Shown piece after piece: positions 42,690 to 50,762 of a DNA stretch of 64,000 bases. Each line of letters starts with the position of its first letter. Position 1 is the stretch's first letter. Location of the stretch: positions 1,550,001-1,614,000 of the forward strand of contig NZ_SNWR01000002.1 of NCBI RefSeq assembly GCF_004362215.1. The letters are read 5' to 3'. The notes below the pieces were generated by a model, which worked only from the letters and a program-made list of their open reading frames with translations, ran no database searches and was not told the DNA's origin. This DNA is from Paractinoplanes brasiliensis. GTDB taxonomy: Bacteria > Actinomycetota > Actinomycetes > Mycobacteriales > Micromonosporaceae. Both the position numbers and the translations under genes were made by a program.

Positions 42690-43617
42690 CACCTCGCTGT
42701 GGTTCGACCCGGCCCTCGAACTTCCGCCGTCGCGGCCGATCGAGGACCCCGGCGCGGCCGTCGAAGCCGAGCAGCCCGTGATGCGCGAGGTCGAGCGGGA
42801 GCCGTACCGCTTCACCGAGCCCCTGCAGGCCGCGATCAACCTGGCGGTCAGCCTCGGCCGCCCGCTGCTGCTGCAGGGTGATCCGGGAGTCGGCAAGACC
42901 CGGCTCGCGCACGCCGTCGCGTACGCGCTGGGACTTCCGCTCGAACAGGCGCACATCAAGTCGACGAGCAAGGGCAGAGACCTGCTCTACACGTACGATG
43001 CGGTCCGGCGCCTGCACGACGCCCAGTTGCGCCTGGAGCCGCGCAAGGACGACGTCCGCGAGTACATCCGGCTCGGGCCGCTGGGCCGGGTCATCGCCCG
43101 CGCCCACCACGGCCGCCGCTCGGTGCTGCTGATCGACGAGATCGACAAGGCCGACCTGGACTTCCCCAACGATTTGCTGCGTGAGCTGGACGATCTGGCG
43201 TTCACCGTCGACGAGGTGCCCGGCTGGGGGTACGCCGTCCCCCGCGACCGACCCGACCTGCGGCCCGTCATCGTGGTCACCAACAACGAGGAGAAGACGC
43301 TGCCCGGCGCCTTCCTGCGGCGGTGCGTCTTCCACTACATCGAGTTCCCGTCCGACCGTGCCGACCTGGAGACGATCCTGGGCCTGCACGGCGTCGACCA
43401 GCCCGAGCTGCGCGACGCCGTGCTCACGGTGGTCGGCCGTCTGCGCGAGATGGACCTGGTCAAGCGGCCCGGCCTGAGCGAGCTGCTCGACTGGGCCGGT
43501 TTCCTGCAGGCGGTACACACCCCGCCCGGCCAGGTGGCCGCCCTGCCCTACGTGGACGCGCTGCTCAAACAGCGCTCCGATCAGGTGCGGGCCGCCGAGC
43601 GGCTGCTGCGGCAATGA
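42667..43617 (+). CDS. MoxR-family AAA+ ATPase
   Basis: 316 residues. Walker A GRPLLLQGDPGVGKTRLAHA (about 60-80), Walker B SVLLIDEIDKADLDFPNDLL, sensor 1 PVIVVTNNEEKTLPGAFLRR with the arginine-finger region RRCVFHYIEFP, and a helical lid domain at the C-terminus. MoxR ATPases act with vWA proteins as chaperones or protein-remodelling machines, and the vWA-type gene follows directly with ATGA overlap. GTG 42667 lies inside the upstream gene with GGGAAG before it, indicating coupled translation. Confidence 0.92.
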   Translation: MQTRHRVDTSLWFDPALELPPSRPIEDPGAAVEAEQPVMREVEREPYRFTEPLQAAINLAVSLGRPLLLQGDPGVGKTRLAHAVAYALGLPLEQAHIKSTSKGRDLLYTYDAVRRLHDAQLRLEPRKDDVREYIRLGPLGRVIARAHHGRRSVLLIDEIDKADLDFPNDLLRELDDLAFTVDEVPGWGYAVPRDRPDLRPVIVVTNNEEKTLPGAFLRRCVFHYIEFPSDRADLETILGLHGVDQPELRDAVLTVVGRLREMDLVKRPGLSELLDWAGFLQAVHTPPGQVAALPYVDALLKQRSDQVRAAERLLRQ

Positions 43618-44798
43618 CCGGCGCCGAGCTGCCCGGCTTCGTGGCCGAGCTGGTCGCCCGGCTCCGGCGGCGAGGGCTGCCGCTCGGCGTGGACGACTGC
43701 CGCACGCTGCGGTCGGCCGTGGCGGCCGGGTTCGGCGTCGGGTCGGCGGCCGATTTCGAGCAGCTCTGCATCAGCCTGTGGGCCAAGTCGCTCAGCGAGC
43801 AGGAGACGGTCCGCGCGGTCCTGGCCGGCGTCGAACTCCCCCGATGGGACGCCACCGGCACGCCCGCCGAGCCGGGGTCCGTGCCTTCTGTGGAGACGCC
43901 TCACCGAGTCCCCTCACCGCGCGAAGACCCCGCACCCGATTCGCCGGCGCCACCCGCTCCGCAGCCGCCCGAGGTGCCGCGCGTGCAGCCGCTGACCGGC
44001 ATGGCGCTGCTTCCCCCCAGCACCGGGCAGACCGACGCGTCGCTGGCCGTGGCGGCCCAGTTCCCGCTGACCGCCCGCGAGATCGCGCAGACGTGGCGCC
44101 GGCTGCGCCGCCCGGTCCGCTACGGCACGCCGTCGGAGGTCGACCTGGACGCCACCCTCGACCGGCACGCGCGTACCGGGGTCTTCGAGGGGCCGGTGCT
44201 GGTCCCGCCGCGGCGCAACACCGCCCGCCTGCTGCTGCTCGTCGACCGGCACGGCTCGATGACGCCGTACGAGCCGTACGTGGAACACCTGGTCCGCGAG
44301 ATCCGCAACGCCGGCCGCCTCGAATCGATCGACCTGTGGTACTTCCACAACCTGCCCAGCAACCGGGTCGACACGACCGTGCTCGGCGGCCTGACCGACC
44401 CGTTCGACCCGCGCCTCGACCCCGTGCTCGACCTGATCGCGCCGATGGGCACCGGCCGCCTCTACGCCGACCCCGACCTGACCCAGCCCCGCCCGTTCCC
44501 GGCCGTGCTCGCCGGCATCACGCCCGGCGCCACCGCCGCCGTGATCAGCGACGCCGGCGCCGCCCGCGGAACCCTGCAGACCGGCCGCCTGGTCGGCACG
44601 GTGGCCATGCTCAAGGCGTTGCGCGCGGTGCCGTGCCCGGTCGCCTGGATCAACCCGGTGCCCGCGGCCCGCTGGGGTTCCACCACCGCCGAACAGGTCG
44701 CCCGGCACGTGCCGATGTCCCCGCTGACCGCCGAGGGCCTGCACCGGGCCGTCGACGCCCTGCGCGGCCGGCCCCATCCCACGGAGCGGCCGCTGTGA
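43614..44798 (+). CDS. vWA-type / SAV_2336-like partner of MoxR
   Basis: 394 residues. The N-terminal helical region (LPGFVAELVARLRRRGLPLG, RTLRSAVAAGFGVGSAADFE) resembles the helical part of CoxE/SAV_2336-type proteins. A Pro-rich linker spans about 90-130. A WRRLRRPVRYG motif leads into a von Willebrand A-like domain (RLLLLVDRHGSMTPYEPYVE), where the MIDAS motif DxSxS is altered to DRHGS, so metal binding may be weakened. SIDLWYFHNLPSNRVD and GTGRLYADPD follow. It couples to the MoxR gene (ATGA) and to the FtsK-like gene (GTGA). Confidence 0.82.
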   Translation: MTGAELPGFVAELVARLRRRGLPLGVDDCRTLRSAVAAGFGVGSAADFEQLCISLWAKSLSEQETVRAVLAGVELPRWDATGTPAEPGSVPSVETPHRVPSPREDPAPDSPAPPAPQPPEVPRVQPLTGMALLPPSTGQTDASLAVAAQFPLTAREIAQTWRRLRRPVRYGTPSEVDLDATLDRHARTGVFEGPVLVPPRRNTARLLLLVDRHGSMTPYEPYVEHLVREIRNAGRLESIDLWYFHNLPSNRVDTTVLGGLTDPFDPRLDPVLDLIAPMGTGRLYADPDLTQPRPFPAVLAGITPGATAAVISDAGAARGTLQTGRLVGTVAMLKALRAVPCPVAWINPVPAARWGSTTAEQVARHVPMSPLTAEGLHRAVDALRGRPHPTERPL

Positions 44799-47700
44799 GC
44801 GCCTGGACCACCAGCCTGCTCTATCAGGCACGGACGCTGCTGCCCCGCGGCGCACTGGAACTGGCCTGTCACGCAGCCGTTCCCGCCGTGCTCGACCCCG
44901 GCTTCCTGCACCTGCTGCGGATCAACTTCTTCCTCGACCCGCCGCTCGTGCTGAGCCACGAGGTGGAGGCTTCGCTGCTCCACTCGCCACTGTTCCACGA
45001 GACGGGCGACGGCCTGTACGAGGTCGACCCGCAGCTGCGCCGCCGGTTGCTGGCCGGGCTCGACGCCGCGTACGGGCTGGACCGCCTGAAAAAGGTGGCG
45101 CTGCTGCTGGAGCAGTACACGAACACGGCCGACCCGTGGCAGCCGCGCGAACTCGAATACGCGCAGCGGCTGACCGCCCTCAGCATGATCGACCCGGCCC
45201 GCGCCGCCGACTGGCTGGCCGGGGCGCAACAGAGCCGGACCGGGCAGGAAACGCTCGGCCAGGAGTGGTTCGTCGCCATGCGCGAACGCCTCGCCCAGCC
45301 GGAAACCCTCGCCTCGGAGTTCGCGCTGCTGCGTAGCCAGGTCCTGCACCCCCAGCCGACCCGGCCCGAGACAGTGAGCGCGCTCGGCGAGCTGGCCCTG
45401 CTGCCCGGCGCCGACCTGGACGAGGTCCTGCCAACGCTCGTCCTTCTGGCACACAGCAACGCCCTGGCCGCGGAGATCGTCGCGACGCTGCGGGCCCTCT
45501 TCCCGTCCGAGCCGGCCCCCGCCGAAGTGGTGGACGGCGGGCCGACGCTGCTCGACCTGCTCGGCCTGGACCCGTCGGAGCGTGACGACCTGCGCCTGGT
45601 CAGCCGGTGGAGGTCGGGCCGGGACTTCCTGCGCGTGCCGATCGGGGTCTCCGCCGACGGCGAGCCGGTGCTGTTCGACCTCAAGGGACCGGCTCAGGAG
45701 GGGATGGGGCCGCACGGCCTCCTCGTCGGGGCCACCGGCAGCGGCAAGTCGGAACTGCTGCGCACGCTGGTGACCGCCCTGGCCGTCACGCACCCGCCCG
45801 ACCAGGTCAACTTCCTGCTTGTCGACCCGTACGGGGGTTCCGGGTTCGCGCCGTTCGAGAGCCTGCCGCACACGGCCGCCGTCATCACCGATCTGCGGGA
45901 CGAGCCGGGGATGATCGAACGGCTCTCCGACGCGATCAGCGGGGAGCTGGTCCGCCGGCAGGATCTGCTGCGCCGGTCCGGCGACCTCGCCACCGTCCGC
46001 GAGTACGAGCAGGCCCGCCCCGCCGATGCCGAACCGGTCCCGACGCTGCTGATCATCGTGGACGAGTTCAGCGCGTTGCTCGCGGCGGTGCCGAGCTTCA
46101 TCGATCTTCTCCTCCAGGTCTTGCGGCTGGGCCGTTCGCTGGGCGTGCACCTGCTGCTGGCCGGCCAGGGGGTCGCGGAGGGCCGCCTGCGCGGCCTGGA
46201 GACGCACCTGTCGTACCGGCTGGGCCTGCGAATGTTCTCGGCGGCGGAGTCACGGGTCGTTCTCGGCGTGCCCGACGCGTACGAGCTGCCCTTGGCGCCC
46301 GGACACGGCTACCTGAAGTACTCCGGTGACACCCTGGTGCGATTCAAGGCCGCTTACGTCTCCGGGGACAGGCCCAGCATGCTCGAATCCGTTGTGGACA
46401 GCCTCCGGGGTTACGGCTGGCCCGCGCGCCGGATCTGGTTGCCTCCACTCGACGGGTCGCCGGCGCTCGACGAGCTGGGCGGCCCGGTCGTGGCCGATCC
46501 CGTACGCGGTCTCCGGTTCGCCGACGCCGATCAGGACGAGTTCCGGGGCGTGCCGATAGCGCTGGTGGACATGCCGTTCGAGCAACAACAGGACGTGCTG
46601 TGGCTGCGGCTGGGCTCAGGATCCGGGCACAACGTCGTGATAGTGGGTGAGGCCTGGTCCGGCAAGTCCACCACCCTGCGGGCGCTCGTCTGCGGGCTCG
46701 CCCTGACCCGGACACCGGAGGAAGCCCAGGTCTATTGCCTCGGTCTCGACGGGGACTTGCTGTCACCCCTGCGCGTCCTGCCCCACGTCGGCGCCGTGAC
46801 CGGATCGGCCGAGCCGGCAACGGTGCGGCGGGTGATCGATCTGGTCGACAGCCTGCTCCGCCGTCGCGAGCAGATGTCCGGCTCGCTCGGGGCGGCAGCC
46901 GGGGACCCCTCGGATGTGTACCTCCTCGTCGACGGCTGGGACACCGTTCGCAGCGACTTCCCGGATCTCGAGCTGACCGTCAAGAAGTTCGCGAGGCGCG
47001 GCTCCGCGCACGGAATCCATGTAATGGTCACCGCGACAAGCTGGGCGGTGATCTCGCCGGGCCTGGCGGACACGTTCGAGGTCAAGCTGGAACTGCGGTT
47101 GGACGATCCGGCGCAGTCCACGATCGACCGTCACGCGGCGAGCACCGTCATGCCTCGTCCTGGTCACGGCATCACGACCGGGGGAACGACAAGCCGGGGG
47201 CGTCACCTGGTGACCGCACGGCCGGAGCTGACCACCATGGACGAGGCCCGGCTGATCGAGTCGATCGCCAAGAACTGGCGCGGGAAGCGGGCGCCGCAGG
47301 TTCCCTCCCTGCCGCGCCACATCCCGTACGAGGCCTGCGAACCGGACACCGGCTTGCGGCTGCCGATCGGGGTCGCCGAGGACACCCTGGAGCCGGTGAG
47401 CCTGGACTTCCGGTCGGACCCGCATGTGACGGTGAGCGGTGACGACGGCAGTGGCAAGTCCACGTTCCTGCGTGCCCTGGCCACGACGATCACCCGGCAG
47501 CTCGCACCGGACGATGTTCGGATCGCCGTCGTCGACTACCGGCGTTCCCTGCTCGGCGCTGTGCCGTCCGACTATCTCTACGGCTTTGCCGAGACCGCCG
47601 AGGCGACCGCCGAACTGGTCGCGCACATCGCTCAGGAAATGCGGGAGCGCCTGCCGGGACGCGACGTGACCGCCGAGCAGTTGCGCCGCCGTTCCTGGTG

Positions 47701-48025
47701 GGCCGGCCCGGAGATGTTCGTCCTGGTCGACGACTACGAACTCGTCACGGGTGACACTGGGCCGCTCGCGGCGCTGCGCGAGCTCGTGTCTCACGGTCAT
47801 GACATCGGAATGCACCTGGCGATCACCCGTAGCCCGGCCGACACCAACCCCATCATTCACGATCCAGTTCTGTCGGTGCTGGACGAGATGTCGTCGCCCA
47901 CCCTGCTTCTGTCCAGGTGGCCCGAACCGTCCGGAAACGGCTCGCCGCCGGGCCGAGCCCGGCTGACCACCCGGCGCATGGACAACCGCGTCATTCAGCT
48001 GTACGACCTGCCTCGCGCTTCCTGA
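44795..48025 (+). CDS. Triple P-loop FtsK/EccC-like ATPase
   Basis: 1076 residues. Residues 1-260 are a helical/winged-helix-like region without membrane segments. Three FtsK/SpoIIIE ATPase modules follow: Walker A GATGSGKSELLRTLV near 311 with Walker B LLIIVDEFSALLAAV near 418; GEAWSGKSTTLRALVCG near 617 with VYLLVDGWDTV; and GDDGSGKSTFLRALATT near 881 with MFVLVDDYELV. The layout is that of EccC of type VII secretion, but the two N-terminal membrane helices of EccC are missing and no EccB/D/E, mycosin or WXG100 gene is nearby. It is the last gene of the EAD1-MoxR-vWA operon, so it is probably the motor or a client-handling ATPase of that system. Confidence 0.88.
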   Translation: MSAWTTSLLYQARTLLPRGALELACHAAVPAVLDPGFLHLLRINFFLDPPLVLSHEVEASLLHSPLFHETGDGLYEVDPQLRRRLLAGLDAAYGLDRLKKVALLLEQYTNTADPWQPRELEYAQRLTALSMIDPARAADWLAGAQQSRTGQETLGQEWFVAMRERLAQPETLASEFALLRSQVLHPQPTRPETVSALGELALLPGADLDEVLPTLVLLAHSNALAAEIVATLRALFPSEPAPAEVVDGGPTLLDLLGLDPSERDDLRLVSRWRSGRDFLRVPIGVSADGEPVLFDLKGPAQEGMGPHGLLVGATGSGKSELLRTLVTALAVTHPPDQVNFLLVDPYGGSGFAPFESLPHTAAVITDLRDEPGMIERLSDAISGELVRRQDLLRRSGDLATVREYEQARPADAEPVPTLLIIVDEFSALLAAVPSFIDLLLQVLRLGRSLGVHLLLAGQGVAEGRLRGLETHLSYRLGLRMFSAAESRVVLGVPDAYELPLAPGHGYLKYSGDTLVRFKAAYVSGDRPSMLESVVDSLRGYGWPARRIWLPPLDGSPALDELGGPVVADPVRGLRFADADQDEFRGVPIALVDMPFEQQQDVLWLRLGSGSGHNVVIVGEAWSGKSTTLRALVCGLALTRTPEEAQVYCLGLDGDLLSPLRVLPHVGAVTGSAEPATVRRVIDLVDSLLRRREQMSGSLGAAAGDPSDVYLLVDGWDTVRSDFPDLELTVKKFARRGSAHGIHVMVTATSWAVISPGLADTFEVKLELRLDDPAQSTIDRHAASTVMPRPGHGITTGGTTSRGRHLVTARPELTTMDEARLIESIAKNWRGKRAPQVPSLPRHIPYEACEPDTGLRLPIGVAEDTLEPVSLDFRSDPHVTVSGDDGSGKSTFLRALATTITRQLAPDDVRIAVVDYRRSLLGAVPSDYLYGFAETAEATAELVAHIAQEMRERLPGRDVTAEQLRRRSWWAGPEMFVLVDDYELVTGDTGPLAALRELVSHGHDIGMHLAITRSPADTNPIIHDPVLSVLDEMSSPTLLLSRWPEPSGNGSPPGRARLTTRRMDNRVIQLYDLPRAS

Positions 48026-48033
48026 AAGGACAC

Positions 48034-48140
48034 GCGGCGGCACCCCCACCCGCCGCGCCCACGGCACCCGGGGACACCCGCACCCGCCGCACCCAGCGGC
48101 ACCCCCCACCCGCCGCGCCCACGGCACCCGGCAGCACCCG
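48034..48140. repeat. Direct repeats in the spacer after the FtsK-like gene
   Basis: The segment CACCCGCCGCGCCCACGGCA, continuing CCCGG, occurs near 48047 and 48110, with a diverged third copy (CACCCGCCGCACCCAG) between. The 188-base spacer between the convergent operon and protease gene shows no gene. Confidence 0.65.
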
Positions 48141-48213
48141 GCAGCGTCCGCGGCGGACACGGTCACGCGCGTACGCCGGACGGACGAACTTGCCCTGACC
48201 GAGATCGCGCGGA

Positions 48214-49233
48214 TCATGACGATCGCCACCTGCTGAACACCGCCGCGGCGGGGACGGCTCGGTTGTGGTCGGGCACGTGCCATTTCGATCGGCCGGGGTC
48301 GCCTGCCTGGTGGATGGCGGCCAGTTCCATGGCGAGTGTGAAACAGGGTGAGCCCGATGAGCCGCCGTCCGTGTTGGCGGTGTGGCGCAGGCGAGTGCCG
48401 TTCGGGTTCACGTCGAGCACCTGGCCGAGCGTGAGCCGCATCGGTTTGCCCTGGATGTGTTGCAGCACGAGCAGGTCGTCGCCGGCGCGGAGCGGGCCGG
48501 GGGCCAGGCGTTCGATCCAGCCGCGGCTCTCGGCTCCGGGCTCGGGTTTCGCCCCCACCGGCTGGCTGCCCAGCTCGCCGGCCAGGCGCAGCACCGCGAA
48601 GTCGAGCTCACCGGGGGCGGGGACCTGGTCGGACGGGCCGGGCAGTTCCTCGAACGCGCTGGGCGGCGCGGCGGCGACCTGCCAATCGCCGGCCAGCCGA
48701 TGCAGGGTTTCCCCGTGGTCGAAGCTCAGCTCGATGTCGGCGCCGCGCAGCTCGCCGGTGAACAGTCCACCGACGACGTGGTGGCTGGTCAGGCACAGGT
48801 CGGGACCGACGAGGAAACCTGTGCCCAGTGGCACGGAGCCGGTGGCCGTACGGCGGGCGAGCAGGCACACCTGCGCCTCGGCGGCGGCCAGGGCGGCCCG
48901 GAACTTGGCCGGTTCGACAGCGGGCGCGCGGATGTTGAGGATGCTCTCGAGCCCGCCCGACTCGATCGTCGGGCGCCGGCGCTGGGCCACCTCGAAGAGC
49001 CGGGGCTCGGACGGCCGCGACTGCCGGGCGGCCAGCACCAGCCGGTCGAGCCAGCCCTCCGAGTCGGCCGCCATGATCAGGTCGAACACGACGGACTCGT
49101 AGTCGGGTTTCATCGTGATGCGGTGGCGGTGTTTGCCGAGGCGGTAGAAGAGCATCTGGTCGAGCCGGTCGGGCAGGAAGCTGTCCAGCAAGGCCTCGCT
49201 CAGGAGCCGGGCGCTGTCACCGTCGATGGGCAT
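48214..49233 (-). CDS. EAD1-trypsin-like serine protease effector
   Basis: 339 residues. Residues 1-85 are EAD1 (DSARLLSEALLDSFLPDRLD, QMLFYRLGKHRHRITM, VVFDLIMAADSEGWLDRLVL), visibly related to the N-terminus of the gene at 41703 (shared LxEAxxDxxxxRDxLxxxLxYxLxK and GWLxxLV). Residues about 120-339 are a trypsin-like protease: GTGFLVGPDLCLTSHHVVGG (His), ELDFAVLRLAGEL (Asp), NTDGGSSGSPCFTLAMELAA (Ser, GxSGSP). No signal peptide is present, so it acts in the cytosol. ATG 49233 has GAGAGG at good spacing. It is convergent with the MoxR-vWA-FtsK operon and is its likely effector. Confidence 0.85.
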   Translation of the reverse strand: MPIDGDSARLLSEALLDSFLPDRLDQMLFYRLGKHRHRITMKPDYESVVFDLIMAADSEGWLDRLVLAARQSRPSEPRLFEVAQRRRPTIESGGLESILNIRAPAVEPAKFRAALAAAEAQVCLLARRTATGSVPLGTGFLVGPDLCLTSHHVVGGLFTGELRGADIELSFDHGETLHRLAGDWQVAAAPPSAFEELPGPSDQVPAPGELDFAVLRLAGELGSQPVGAKPEPGAESRGWIERLAPGPLRAGDDLLVLQHIQGKPMRLTLGQVLDVNPNGTRLRHTANTDGGSSGSPCFTLAMELAAIHQAGDPGRSKWHVPDHNRAVPAAAVFSRWRSS

Positions 49234-49287
49234 GCCGCATCCTCTCAACCGGCACCGACAATTTCACCGCCCGGCGTGCCGCTTTGC

Positions 49288-49385
49288 CGGGGCGGCGAGA
49301 TCTGCCTTACCTGGGCCGCCAAGATCTGCTTTCCCGGGGCCGCCAAGATCTGCTTTCCCGGGGCCGCCGAGATCTGCGCCATGCC
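49288..49385. repeat. 24-bp tandem repeat
   Basis: Four copies of GCCGCCAAGATCTGCTTTCC with GGGG joining them, the outer two diverged. They lie in the promoter region between the EAD1-protease and the SEC-C gene. Each unit contains AGATCT. Confidence 0.85.
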
Positions 49386-49435
49386 GGACGGTCGATCAAT
49401 GGCCGAGGGGTCGTCTCGCGCAGTACGGTGACGGC

Positions 49436-50428
49436 GTGGCTTTCAAAACTGAGCTGACCAGCGAAGACCTTAGTGAGATCCGGCAGTCCGCCCTGGGCGC
49501 GGCCGACCCGCTCGGCATTGCCGCCGACCTGGCCGACGCGGCCGAGGCGGGGCGCCTCGCGGACAAGGACGACGCGGGCTATGCCCTCGCGCTTGCCGCC
49601 GAGATCGCGGAGAGCCGCACGAAGCTCGACGCCGCGCTTCGCTATGTGGAGCGCGCCGTGGAGGCGTACGGGGAAAGGGACGACAGTCAGGCCGGTGGGG
49701 CGAAGGCCCTGCGTGCGCGGATCCTGTTCCGGCTGGGTCGTGCCGACGAGGCGATGGCCTCGCTCGAGCCGCTGCGCCCGCTGCTGACCCAATACCCCGA
49801 CGCGGCCGCCTACATCACCGCGGCCCTCGGTGCGGGTCAGGAGCACCGGCTCGCCGAGAAATGGCTGACCGAGGCCGTCCAGGATGCTCTGGCCGCCTCC
49901 GGCAGCACGACCGAGCCGTCGTCGGCCGAGGACGCCGGGGTGCTGTTCTTCCTGCTGCAGCAGCGGCACCGCCTGCGGCACGCCCTGGGCCTGCAACACG
50001 ACACGCACGACAACCTGGCGGAGCGGCTCGAGACCCGGCTGGCCAACGCCGGCGCGGCGTCGAACGACCAGGTCGACCTGCTGTTCTTCCGGCAGCCCGA
50101 GTTCGACCGGCTGCTTTCCGAGCTCCCGGCGCTGACCTCGGCGTTCGGCGCGGACTGGGACGAGCACCGGGCGATCCTCGAGCGCGAGCTGGTGCGTCTG
50201 ACCAACACCGGCCGTACGGGTCTGACCGTGCTGCCCGCCACGGTGGTGGGACTGACCGGTTTCGCCGGCGCCGACGGTGACGTGGCCGACGCCCGGACGC
50301 GGTCGGGCTACGCGCAGCAGCTGGCCGGGCGCGAGGGGCAGATCCCCTGGCCGCCGGAGCGCAATGCGGCGTGCTGGTGCGGTTCGGGCAACAAATACAA
50401 GAAGTGCTGCCTGCCGCGCTCGCGGTGA
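49436..50428 (+). CDS. TPR-like protein with C-terminal SEC-C motif
   Basis: 330 residues. Helical repeats fill about 1-250 (AGYALALAAEIAESRTKLDA, LRYVERAVEAYGERDDSQAG, ARILFRLGRADEAMASLEPL, EDAGVLFFLLQQRHRLRHAL). The C-terminus has a SEC-C zinc motif, NAACWCGSGNKYKKCC, as found at the end of SecA and in many standalone proteins. It is likely a zinc-dependent adaptor; the target is unknown. Start GTG 49436 lies after a weak ribosome site. It is divergent from the EAD1-protease gene, so a link to that system is possible but not shown. Confidence 0.82.
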   Translation: MAFKTELTSEDLSEIRQSALGAADPLGIAADLADAAEAGRLADKDDAGYALALAAEIAESRTKLDAALRYVERAVEAYGERDDSQAGGAKALRARILFRLGRADEAMASLEPLRPLLTQYPDAAAYITAALGAGQEHRLAEKWLTEAVQDALAASGSTTEPSSAEDAGVLFFLLQQRHRLRHALGLQHDTHDNLAERLETRLANAGAASNDQVDLLFFRQPEFDRLLSELPALTSAFGADWDEHRAILERELVRLTNTGRTGLTVLPATVVGLTGFAGADGDVADARTRSGYAQQLAGREGQIPWPPERNAACWCGSGNKYKKCCLPRSR

Positions 50429-50444
50429 CGACTAGACTCCTGGG

Positions 50445-50648
50445 GTGACCGATCCTGATGAGGATCCGCTGGTTCCTTATCAGGACTCGGACGCCGGACC
50501 CGCATCCCAGCGCGGCGAGTGGCGCTGGCTGATCATCACGGTCGTCGTGCTGCTGTTCGTGTGCGGTGGCTTGGCCGTGGCGGTGAACGCGTGGCTGGGC
50601 GACAACGCCGCAAAGGTCCGCGACTCGGTGGCCGCACACCTGCCCTGA
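50445..50648 (+). CDS. Small single-pass membrane protein (67 aa)
   Basis: An acidic N-terminus (TDPDEDPLVPYQDSD) is followed by one membrane helix (RWLIITVVVLLFVCGGLAVA) and a short outside or inside tail (NAWLGDNAAKVRDSVAAHLP). GTG 50445 has TGGGG just before it. It lies 16 bases after the SEC-C gene on the same strand and is probably co-transcribed. Function unknown. Confidence 0.72.
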   Translation: MTDPDEDPLVPYQDSDAGPASQRGEWRWLIITVVVLLFVCGGLAVAVNAWLGDNAAKVRDSVAAHLP

Positions 50649-50762
50649 CCACCACGACGCGACCCTCACCCTGCGTCTGCAGCCCTGCGATGTGCTTGCC
50701 CGGGTGCGGTCCCGTCGCCGTTCGCTGAGAAACTGTCGTACCCCCGGTGTTGAGTGACTGGC

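Noticed and set aside
44795..48025. A complete type VII secretion locus around the EccC-like ATPase
   Set aside because: No EccB, EccD, EccE, mycosin or WXG100 gene is visible within the window, and the protein lacks membrane helices.
48150..48237. Plus-strand DELALTEIARIMTIATC, resembling a helix-turn-helix fragment
   Set aside because: Only about 17 residues, with no supporting context; could be chance.
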